NCBI RefSeq assembly: GCF_900172265.1
Contig: NZ_FWFK01000003.1
Location: 124,001-188,000 of the forward strand
Source: Roseivivax jejudonensis
Lineage (GTDB): Bacteria > Pseudomonadota > Alphaproteobacteria > Rhodobacterales > Rhodobacteraceae
DNA: 64,000 nt
Direction of reading: 5' to 3'
The notes below the pieces were generated by a model. That model did not search any database. It was not told the DNA's origin and was given only the letters and a program-made list of their open reading frames with translations. Numbering within the stretch: position 1 is the stretch's first letter; each line of letters begins with the position of its first letter. Of this stretch, positions 1 through 12,177 are shown in pieces. The position numbers and the translations under genes were made by a program.

Positions 1-411
1 GCCAGCCCGCACGTCGCCGTCCGCATCGGCTACGACGAGGCGCTGTCGCGCCGCATGATCGCCGGCGGCGACGCGATCCTCGTACCGTCCCGGTTCGAAC
101 CCTGCGGCCTGACCCAGCTCTACGGCCTGCGCTTCGGCACGGTGCCCGTCGTGGCGCGGACCGGCGGGCTCGCCGACACCGTGATCGACGCCAATCCCGC
201 GGCGATCTCGGCCGGGGTCGCCACCGGTCTGCACTTTCATCCGGTGACCGCGGACCGCCTCGCGCAAGCTCTGGTGAAGATGACGGCGCTCTGGCACGAC
301 CGCACGCTCTGGCAAAGGATGATGCGCAACGCTATGGCTCAGCCGGTGGGCTGGGATGTGTCGGCCCGCGCCTATGCCGATCTCTACCGGAGCCTCGCTA
401 CGCCCTCATGA
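1..411 (+). CDS. glgA: Glycogen synthase, C-terminal part (cut by window edge)
   Basis: The reading frame is open at the left edge, so only the last 136 residues are visible. They match the C-terminal half of bacterial ADP-glucose-type glycogen synthases (GT5), with the conserved stretch [17 protein letters not shown] and the nearby [10 protein letters not shown] that bind the nucleotide sugar. The enzyme extends alpha-1,4-glucan chains from ADP-glucose in the cytoplasm. The stop codon overlaps the start of glgX (ATGA), so the two are translationally coupled in one operon. glgB and glgC are not visible and may lie upstream of the window. Identity is firm; the N-terminus cannot be judged. Confidence 0.93.
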   Translation, partial: ASPHVAVRIGYDEALSRRMIAGGDAILVPSRFEPCGLTQLYGLRFGTVPVVARTGGLADTVIDANPAAISAGVATGLHFHPVTADRLAQALVKMTALWHDRTLWQRMMRNAMAQPVGWDVSARAYADLYRSLATPS

Positions 412-2484
412 CGAATTCTCCGAGCCCCGGCCCCGGCCGCGCCCTTCCGCTGGGAGCGACCTTCGACGGCGCCGGCGTCAATTTCGCGGTCTTCTCGCAG
501 AACGCCACGCGCATGACGCTGTGCCTGTTCTCCGACGACGGACGCACCGAAACCGCGCGGATCCCGCTGCCCGAGCGCGACGGCGACGTGTGGCACGGCT
601 ACCTCTCGGGGATCCGCCCCGGCCAGCTCTACGGCTACCGGGCCGAGGGGCCCTACGCCCCCGAGGAGGGCCACCGCTTCAACCCCAACAAGCTCCTGAT
701 CGACCCGTATGCCAAGCGGCTGACCGGCCACCCGGCGTGGCACGACGCGCTCTACGGCTACACCGTCGGACACAAGAACGCCGATCTCAGCTTCGACACC
801 CGCGACAGCGCGCGCTTCATGCCCAAGTGCGTGGTCGAGGATCCGTGCTTTGACTGGGGGCGCTCGCGACGCCCCGAGACCGAGCTGCACGACAGCATCA
901 TCTACGAGGCCCACGTGACCGGCCTCACCCGGCGCTTTCCCGGCGCCGCGCCCGAGGGCGGGTTCCTCGCGCTCGCCTCGGACCGGATGCTCGATCACCT
1001 GACGGGGCTCGGCATCACCGCGGTCGAGCTTCTGCCGGTGCACGCCTTCATCAACGACCGCTTTCTCGTCGACAAAGGGCTGACCAACTACTGGGGCTAC
1101 CAGTCGATCGGCTTCTTCGCGCCGGACCCGCGCTACCTGCACAAAGACCGGCTGTGGGAGTTCCAGTACATGGTCGCCCGGCTGCACGCCGCCGGCATCG
1201 AGGTCATCCTCGACGTGGTCTACAACCACTCCGGCGAAGGCGACGAGACCGGCCCGACGCTGTGCTTCCGCGGGCTCGACAACGCGGCCTACTACCGGCT
1301 GGCCGACAATCCGCGTCACTGCATCAACGACACCGGCACCGGCAACACGATGAACATGAGCCACCCGATGGTGCTGCGCATGGTCACCGACAGCCTGCGC
1401 TACTGGGTCGAGACGATGGGCGTCGACGGGTTCCGCTTCGATCTCTGCGCCACGCTCGGGCGCACCGATCGCGGCTTCGATCCCGGCGCGGCCTTCTTCG
1501 ACGCGCTGCGGCAGGATCCCGTCCTCGCCGGCGTGAAGCTGATCGCCGAGCCGTGGGACATCGGGCCCGGCGGCTACCAGCTCGGCGCGTTTCCCCCGCC
1601 CTTCGCGGAGTGGAACGACCAGTTCCGCGACGACGTGCGCCGCTACTGGCGCGGCGAGGACGGCCTCGCCCCGTCCCTGGCCAGCCGGATCACCGGCTCG
1701 GCAATGCAGTTCGACCATTCCGGCCGGCCGGCGACGTCGTCGGTCAACCTTGTCACCGCGCATGACGGCTACACCCTCGCCGACGTGACGATGTACGAGG
1801 AGCGCCACAACGAGGCCAACGGCGAGGACAACCGCGACGGCCACGGCGCCAACCATTCCGACAATTTCGGCGTCGAGGGCCCGACCGACGACGCCGACAT
1901 CGCCGCCGCCCGCGCGCAGCGCCGCCGCAACATGCTCGCGACGCTGCTGCTGAGTCAGGGCACGCCGATGCTGCTGGCCGGGGACGAGTTCGGCAACAGC
2001 CAGGGCGGCAACAACAACGCCTATTGCCAGGACAACGACATCGGCTGGCTCGACTGGGACAACGCCGACGACGCGCTCGCCGACTTCACCCGGCGCCTGA
2101 TCGCGTTCCGTCGCGCCCACCCGATCCTGCGGCAGAAACGCTTCCTGCATTCGCGCGAACGCGTCGTCGACGGGATCGAGGATCTGTTCTGGTGGCGCGA
2201 GGACGGCGCCGAGATGGAGGACGGCGACTGGGAGGATCCCGGCCGCCGGCTCGTCTGCGCCGAGATGCGCATGGCGTCCGGAACGCCGCCCTACGCGCAG
2301 CGCGAAGAGGCGCTGCTCGTGGCGTTCAACGCCGGCGACGCGCTGACGCTGACCCTGCCCGATCCCCCCGACGGCTTCGCCTGGATCCGCCACATCGACA
2401 CCGCGACACCCGGGGCCGGACCCGCCCCGGCCGGCGCGGCGATCGAGATGGCGGCGGCCAGCGTGCTCGTCTGCGTGCTCGAGC

Positions 2485-2498
<14 letters not shown>
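408..2498 (+). CDS. glgX: Glycogen debranching enzyme GlgX
   Basis: This 696-residue GH13 protein matches isoamylase-type debranching enzymes, which cleave alpha-1,6 branches left after phosphorylase action. The N-terminus (about 10-110) looks like a CBM48 module ([18 protein letters not shown]), followed by the catalytic barrel. The GH13 regions are clear: DVVYNH near 268, nucleophile D345 in GFRFDL, acid/base E381 in IAEPWD, and D453 in TAHDGY. The start is set by the ATGA overlap with glgA, and the 3' end overlaps malQ by 14 bases, so glgA-glgX-malQ form one coupled unit. It is slightly longer than the E. coli enzyme (about 657 residues). Confidence 0.95.
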
Positions 2499-6606
<4,108 letters not shown>

Positions 6607-6820
6607 CCCCCGGCCCTGCCGCGTCGCGCGGCGCGCCGCAAGCCGGCCGGGGCCGGCGCTGCCCGTCCGGCGGGCATCCGCCGCGACCTCGCGGCCAAAG
6701 CGGCCGGCGGCCCCTTGCAGCCCGCGCGCCCCCGGACCACCCTCCGCCCGAGCCGAACGACGCCGCCGTCCTACATGGTCGCGGCAGCCGACAGACCGAA
6801 CCGACACGAGGACCAGCCCC

Positions 6821-9193
6821 ATGTCCCTTGCCGAGCGCATCATCTCCGAGGAAGACGCGGCCCGCGCCCGCGCCGACGCCTGCGAACGCATCCTGACCAC
6901 CGCGCCGTCGCGCTTCGAGGCCGAGCAGGAGATCGCCCGCGGCCTCGGCGGCCAGATCGACGCCGAGGGCATGGCGAGCTTCGGCTTCTGGGTGCCCGAG
7001 CTGCAGGATCTGCGCGTGCCCTCGGGCGATATCTTCCTCGAGGTGCTGTCGCCGGAAGAGCCGCTCGACCTCACCCGCGCGCACCAGGAGATCCGGTTCG
7101 AACGCGCCTACGTGCCCGTGGTCCGCCTCGAGAGCCACGCCTTTGCCTGCCTGCGCGGAATGAAGGCCGGCACGCGCGACGCGCTCGGCGACTTCTACGC
7201 GCTCGTCTGGCGCGACGCCGAGGACCGCTGGCACCGCATCCTCGATCCGCTCGCCATGTCGCTGCCGTTCGGCGCGATGGCCCCGGCCGAACTCTACGAC
7301 ACCGCCGCGATGTTCGCCGCGCGCGGCGACCGCGCCTACTGGGAGGCGCTGTCCGGCGGCCAGACGCCGCACAAGTTCGGGCCCGTCTCGAACATCCTGC
7401 AGATCCACGTGCCCACCGCCACGGCCGGCGGCACGCTCGCGTCCCTCACCCGACAGTTCGAGCGGCTGGCCGCGCGGGTCGAGGCCGGGCTGCCGATGGA
7501 CCCCGCCGACCAGATCTACCTCGGCTACGAGGCGGTGCAGCTCCTGCCGGTGGAACCCACCACCGTCTACGAGGCCGGCCCCGCCTTCTGGCAGGAAAGC
7601 GACAGCTCCGACACCGGCGTGACGGTGTCGCTCCTGCGTCCCGACACCACGAACTGGGGCTACGACAACGTCATCGCCGGCATGGCGACGGTCAATCCGG
7701 TCCTGCTCGAAAGCGGGCGCCCGGACGAGCTGGTGGATCTCGCCGCCGCGCTCCACAACTTCCCCGGCACGCCGAAACGGCTGATCTTCGATGTGGTCTA
7801 CGGCCATTCGGACAACCAGGGGCTCGATGCGCTCTCGAGCCACTTCTTCGCCGGGCCGAACATGTATGGCCAGAACCTCGCCTACCAGACGCCCGCGGTC
7901 CGGGCGATCCTGCTCGAGATGCAGCGTCGCAAGGTCGATTTCGGCGCCGACGGCGTGCGCGTCGACGGCGCGCAGGACTTCAAGTGGTGGGACCCCGGCG
8001 CGCAGGAGCTCAAGCACGACGACGACTACCTGCAATCGATGGCCGACGTGGTGCAGGAGGTCGCGGGCACGCGCTATCGGCCGTGGTTCATCTTCGAGGA
8101 CGGGCGCCCCTGGCCCAACGAGGACTGGGAGCTGTCCTCGACCTATCGCTGGGTGATCGAGCACCAGCGCGATCCCGACGTGTTCCAGTGGGGGCCGCTG
8201 TCCTTCGCCCACAACACGCCGTTTCTCTACACGTTCTGGCTGGGCAAGTACTGGCGCATCCGTGAATGCCTCGACTCGGGCGCGAACTGGATCTCCGGCA
8301 CCTCGAACCACGACACGCTGCGCCGCGGTACGCAGGTGTCGCCCAAGATGAACATCAACACCCGCCTCGGCACGACGCGGATGGAAATCCTCGACAAGGC
8401 CTACGACAACCCCGCCGCCCACACCCTGACCTACGTGGCGCTGCCGGGCGTGCCGATGGATTTCCTCAACGCGATGGCCCGCGCCTCGTGGGGCTTCGTG
8501 CGCAACCAGGACGACCGCTACGGCGTCAAGGTCGTGGCCGAGGAGGCGATCTCGCTGCGCTGGCAGGTGGACGAGTATTCCTACTCGATGCCGATGAACT
8601 TCACCCGGCTGAAGGCGCTGGGGTTCGAGACCCGCGCCGATCTGGCGCGGTTCTGCACCTTCCTGCCGGCGCTGGTCGAGGTCACCGACTACGATCTCGA
8701 GGATATCGCGCGGCTTCTGAACACCACCGAGCCCAAGCTCGCCGGCCCGTTCTACACCGTGGAGTCGCTCAAGGCGGTGGCGCGCGCGTGGATGGACGAC
8801 ATGCACGACTACTGCAACATCGGCCATTCGCTCGGCGCGCTCGACCCGGTGCAATCTTCCTTCGCCCTCGGCCTGCGCGACTTTCGCGCCGCGCGGCCTT
8901 GGCTGCGGGACAATTACGGACCCAAGGACCACTTCGGCTATGTCGAACCGATCGACGGGCGCACGCTCTTCACCTCGCTCCGGCACGGCCCGGACGGCGA
9001 ACAGGTGTTCTCGATCATCCACATGGAGGGCAAGGCGACGTCGGATTTCGACCCCTTGCGGCTCAAGATCCCGGGGCTCGAGGGTTTCAACTGGGAATGC
9101 GTGCTGCGCTCCCCGGGGATTGGCGCGGATTACGTCTCGGGTCCGCTGGTGATGCGCGACTCGATGGCGCTGGTGTTCACGCGCCGAAGCTGA
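6821..9193 (+). CDS. gghA: GH13-type glycosidase, probable glucosylglycerol hydrolase
   Basis: A 790-residue protein with a GH13 barrel after an atypical N-terminal region of about 300 residues. Family signatures are readable: region I FDVVYGHSDN (D324, H329), nucleophile D382 in GADGVRVDGAQDF, an acidic candidate E426 in IFEDGRPWPNEDW, and D498 in GTSNHDTLRR. The overall shape agrees with what I recall of glucosylglycerol hydrolases (GghA of Synechocystis), which split the compatible solute 2-O-alpha-glucosylglycerol into glucose and glycerol. A GAGGA-like ribosome site (acgaggacc) precedes the ATG. Its position next to glgX-malQ-pgm fits feeding released glucose into glycogen metabolism. 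No glucosylglycerol-phosphate synthase is in the window. GH13 membership is firm; the substrate is inferred. Confidence 0.65.
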   Translation: MSLAERIISEEDAARARADACERILTTAPSRFEAEQEIARGLGGQIDAEGMASFGFWVPELQDLRVPSGDIFLEVLSPEEPLDLTRAHQEIRFERAYVPVVRLESHAFACLRGMKAGTRDALGDFYALVWRDAEDRWHRILDPLAMSLPFGAMAPAELYDTAAMFAARGDRAYWEALSGGQTPHKFGPVSNILQIHVPTATAGGTLASLTRQFERLAARVEAGLPMDPADQIYLGYEAVQLLPVEPTTVYEAGPAFWQESDSSDTGVTVSLLRPDTTNWGYDNVIAGMATVNPVLLESGRPDELVDLAAALHNFPGTPKRLIFDVVYGHSDNQGLDALSSHFFAGPNMYGQNLAYQTPAVRAILLEMQRRKVDFGADGVRVDGAQDFKWWDPGAQELKHDDDYLQSMADVVQEVAGTRYRPWFIFEDGRPWPNEDWELSSTYRWVIEHQRDPDVFQWGPLSFAHNTPFLYTFWLGKYWRIRECLDSGANWISGTSNHDTLRRGTQVSPKMNINTRLGTTRMEILDKAYDNPAAHTLTYVALPGVPMDFLNAMARASWGFVRNQDDRYGVKVVAEEAISLRWQVDEYSYSMPMNFTRLKALGFETRADLARFCTFLPALVEVTDYDLEDIARLLNTTEPKLAGPFYTVESLKAVARAWMDDMHDYCNIGHSLGALDPVQSSFALGLRDFRAARPWLRDNYGPKDHFGYVEPIDGRTLFTSLRHGPDGEQVFSIIHMEGKATSDFDPLRLKIPGLEGFNWECVLRSPGIGADYVSGPLVMRDSMALVFTRRS

Positions 9194-9261
9194 GGGCGCG
9201 CGCCCCCGGTGGCGGCCCCCCCCCGCCCGGTGCGCGACTACCCTGCCCGGCGACTCGGCCC

Positions 9262-10368
9262 TCAGGCCGCGCGCAGGCGCCCGGGGTCGAGCGCGGCGAC
9301 CACCGCCTGCGGAAGCGCCGGCGTCCCGCCGGTCAGGAGCGCCCCGGCCAGCGCCGAAAGCGCCGGCGCCGTCTGGATGCCGTAGCCGCCCTGCCCGGCC
9401 AGCCAGACGAAGCCCTCCGCGGTCGGGTCGGCACCGACGACCGGCGTGCGGTCGGGGGCGAAGGTCCGCATCCCGGCCCAGCTCCGTTCCACCCGCGTCA
9501 CGGGCTCGGTGACCGCGCGGGCGTAGCGATCGAGCCCTTCGGCCAGAACCATGTCGTCGGGCCACACGTCGTGCGGCGCTACCGGGTCCTCGTCGGCGGG
9601 CGACACCATCAGGCGGCCCGCATCGGGCTTGGCGTACCACGTCTCGGACACCGTTCCGAACAGCGGCCAGCCGGTCACGTCACGCCCGCCCGGCGCCGGC
9701 AGGATCGCCGCCGAGCGGCGGCACGGCACCAACCCGATCGGCGTGATCCCGGCCAGCTCGGCCAGCGCGTCGGCCCAGCCGCCGGCCGCGTTCACCACCA
9801 CTGGCGCCTCGTAGACCGCCTTCTGCGTCTCCACGCGCCAGACGCCGCCGGTCCGCGCCAGCCCGGTCACCCGGGCGCCGGCGTCGATCCGCCCGCCGCG
9901 CGCCGTCAGCCGCCGCCGGTAGCCCTGAAGCAGGCGGTCCACGTCGATGTCGCGCGCGTCCGGCTCGTGCGCCGCCGCCGCGATCCGCTCGGGCCGCAGG
10001 ATCGGCACCAGCCGCGCGGCCTCGTCCGGCCCGATCCGGGCCAGCCCCGTCGCGCCGGCCTCGAACGCCTCGAGCGCCTGGATCTCGTTCGGTCCGGCCA
10101 GCATCAGGACACCGCGCGGGCTCAGCACCGGGCCGTCGCAGAACGTCTCCGCCGCCTCGAAAACCGGCGTCGACGCGGCCGTCAGCGCCCGCAGGGTCGC
10201 GTTGCCGTAATTGCCGAAGAGCAGCGCCGCCGACCGCCCGGTGGCGTGCAGCCCCGGCCGCGCCTCGGATTCCAGGACGACCACGTTCGCCGTCTCGGCC
10301 GCCTCGGCCGCCGCGCCGATCCCGGCCATGCCCGCGCCGATGACCAGTATGTCGGTGCGCTCGGTCAC
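9262..10368 (-). CDS. FAD-dependent oxidoreductase (DAO / D-amino-acid oxidase family)
   Basis: A 368-residue flavoprotein with an N-terminal dinucleotide fold (ILVIGAGMAGIGAAAEAAE) and the family's later motifs VVNAAGGWADAL and FVWLAGQGGYGIQTAPALSAL near the C-terminus. Such enzymes oxidise amino or imino acids such as D-amino acids, sarcosine or glycine. The chosen GTG start forms a GTGA overlap with the stop of the upstream lactonase gene, which supports it over the longer open frame. It is the last gene of a minus-strand run that includes transglutaminase and ATP-grasp genes; whether it works with them or only with the lactonase is unknown. Confidence 0.83.
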   Translation of the reverse strand: MTERTDILVIGAGMAGIGAAAEAAETANVVVLESEARPGLHATGRSAALLFGNYGNATLRALTAASTPVFEAAETFCDGPVLSPRGVLMLAGPNEIQALEAFEAGATGLARIGPDEAARLVPILRPERIAAAAHEPDARDIDVDRLLQGYRRRLTARGGRIDAGARVTGLARTGGVWRVETQKAVYEAPVVVNAAGGWADALAELAGITPIGLVPCRRSAAILPAPGGRDVTGWPLFGTVSETWYAKPDAGRLMVSPADEDPVAPHDVWPDDMVLAEGLDRYARAVTEPVTRVERSWAGMRTFAPDRTPVVGADPTAEGFVWLAGQGGYGIQTAPALSALAGALLTGGTPALPQAVVAALDPGRLRAA

Positions 10369-11213
10369 AGCTGGACCCGATGCTCGCGCTGCCCCGAAAA
10401 GCCCATCGGCACCGAAAACGTCACCCCCGCCAGCGGATCGTTCGCCGGCGCGTTGTCCGACGCCGAGGTGACGAACAGCGTGGCGTGATCCGGTCCGCCG
10501 AAGGCCGGACAGGTGATCTGCCCGGCGGCGAAGCCCGCAGCGGTCATGAACCGCCCCTCGGGGCTGTAGCAGGCGACCCGCCCCGATCCGAACTGCGCGT
10601 TCCACAGGTTGCCCTGCGTATCCACCACCGCGCCGTCCGGCCGCAGCCCCTCCTGCGACAGGTCGACGAAGAGTTTCGGACCCGCGGCCGGCCAGCCCTC
10701 GTCATCGAGTGCCACGCGCTCGATCCGCTGGCGGTCGGTGTCGCAGAAATAGGCATAGGCGCCACCTGGGGCGAAGCAGATCGCGTTGGGCGTGGTGAGG
10801 CCGTCGAACAGCCTCCGCAGCTCGCCGTTGTAGTACCGGTAGATCGCCCCGGCACCGTGCGCCTTGGTCTTGCTCATCGTGCCGATCCAGAATCCGCCCG
10901 ACGGATCGGCCCGCCCGTCGTTCGACCGGGTCCCCGCGTCGTCGGCCTCGAGCGCGATCACGCGCTCCTCGGTCTCGCGTTCGGTGTCGAACCGCACGAG
11001 GTCGGTCTCCGTCGCCACCAGAAGCTGGCCGGTGTCCACCCAGCCGAGCGCCGAGATGTGGCGGTCGAACTGCCAGTGCCGTTCGCCCTGCGCGTCCCGG
11101 CGATACAGCCGGCTGCGCAGGATATCGACCCAGTAGAGCGCCTCCTCCCACGGGTGCCAGAGCGGGCCCTCGCCAAGGGAACAGACGGTGTCGCTGTAGA
11201 TCAGGTGGGACAT
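10365..11213 (-). CDS. SMP-30/gluconolactonase/LRE family protein
   Basis: A 282-residue six-bladed beta-propeller of the SMP-30 type, a metal-dependent sugar lactonase. Metal ligands of the family are visible in order: E in SLGEGPLWHP near the N-terminus, N in RSNDGRADPSGGFWIGTM, N in LTTPNAICF and D in LRPDGAVVDTQGNLW. The start is the ATG of MSHLIYSDTVCSLGEGP; an ATG 36 bases upstream adds unrelated residues. The stop overlaps the GTG of the FAD oxidoreductase, so the two are coupled. A lactonase paired with a DAO-type oxidase suggests catabolism of a sugar acid or amino sugar, but the substrate is not evident. Confidence 0.85.
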   Translation of the reverse strand: MSHLIYSDTVCSLGEGPLWHPWEEALYWVDILRSRLYRRDAQGERHWQFDRHISALGWVDTGQLLVATETDLVRFDTERETEERVIALEADDAGTRSNDGRADPSGGFWIGTMSKTKAHGAGAIYRYYNGELRRLFDGLTTPNAICFAPGGAYAYFCDTDRQRIERVALDDEGWPAAGPKLFVDLSQEGLRPDGAVVDTQGNLWNAQFGSGRVACYSPEGRFMTAAGFAAGQITCPAFGGPDHATLFVTSASDNAPANDPLAGVTFSVPMGFSGQREHRVQL

Positions 11214-11291
11214 GCCCGGGCCTCCCGTTTTGACCCGACTGTGTCGCATGGCGCCGGGCTTGGCCAGTGCGCGCCCGGCCCGCGCCGCGCC

Positions 11292-12173
11292 TCAGGCGTC
11301 GAGCGGCACGAGATCGACGCTGTGCCGCGAGGCCTGCCCGCCCGAAAGGCGGACCGCGCCCCGCACCGGCGCCACGTCGGAATAGTCGCGGCCGACCGCG
11401 ACGACGATATGGTCGGTCCCGACCATCAGGTCGTTGGTCGGGTCGTATTCGATCCAGCCGAGCTCAGCGCCGCACCACGCCCGCACCCAGGCGTGCATCG
11501 CGTCGGCCCCCTGCAGGCGCTTCTGCCCCGGCGGCGGCGTCGTGCGCAGGAACCCCGAGACGTATCCTGCCGGCACGCCGACCGCGCGCAGCCCGGCGAT
11601 CATCACGTGGGTGAAATCCTGGCAGACGCCGTGCCCGGCGGCGAAGGCCTCGGGCGGTGGCGTGTTCACGTCCGTCGCGCCCGCGTCGAAGCGCATGTGC
11701 GCGTTGAGCGCGTGCCCCACCGCCCGGACCGCGCCGAGCGCGGTCATCCCCGGATCGAGACTGTCGCGGGTGAAGCGCTCGATCGCGTCGTCGGAAGGAA
11801 CCCGCGGCGAGTCGGCCAGGAAATGATGCGGCGCGTCGGCGGTCAGCCCGCGATGCCCCGCGACCTCGGCGGCCAGCCCCGACAGGCCCGGCGACAGATC
11901 CAGCTGCAGCGGCCGCGACAGCCGCTCGACCCGCGCGGTGATCCGCGCCGACAGCGCCGTGACCGGGACCTGAAATCCCATGTCCGTCACCGGGTTGCCG
12001 AAGAAATCCGCGCGGTGCGCGATCTCCTCGGGCTCGGGCGTCACCTGCAGATGCGCCGCCTCCACGTTCTGCTCGCCAGCCAGCTGGCGCGGCATCACCC
12101 GCAGCACGGTGCGCAGCGCCGGCGCCGGCGCGCCGTAGTCGTATCCGATCTCCAGCGTCAGGTCGTAGCGCAT
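11292..12173 (-). CDS. Transglutaminase-like cysteine peptidase/amidase
   Basis: A 293-residue protein with the N-terminal beta domain found in bacterial transglutaminase-like proteins and a C-terminal catalytic core. The triad is C184 in GHGVCQDFTH, H227 in DAMHAWVRAW and D244 in EYDPTND. No signal peptide is seen, so it probably acts in the cytoplasm. The ATG lies four bases after the ATP-grasp/alpha-E stop, which indicates coupling. In comparative-genomics work on amidoligases by Iyer, Aravind and colleagues, this type of transglutaminase is a regular partner of circularly permuted ATP-grasp and alpha-E proteins, where it was predicted to process or cross-link the amide product. Biochemical function is unproven. 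Confidence 0.87.
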   Translation of the reverse strand: MRYDLTLEIGYDYGAPAPALRTVLRVMPRQLAGEQNVEAAHLQVTPEPEEIAHRADFFGNPVTDMGFQVPVTALSARITARVERLSRPLQLDLSPGLSGLAAEVAGHRGLTADAPHHFLADSPRVPSDDAIERFTRDSLDPGMTALGAVRAVGHALNAHMRFDAGATDVNTPPPEAFAAGHGVCQDFTHVMIAGLRAVGVPAGYVSGFLRTTPPPGQKRLQGADAMHAWVRAWCGAELGWIEYDPTNDLMVGTDHIVVAVGRDYSDVAPVRGAVRLSGGQASRHSVDLVPLDA

Positions 12174-12177
12174 CGCG

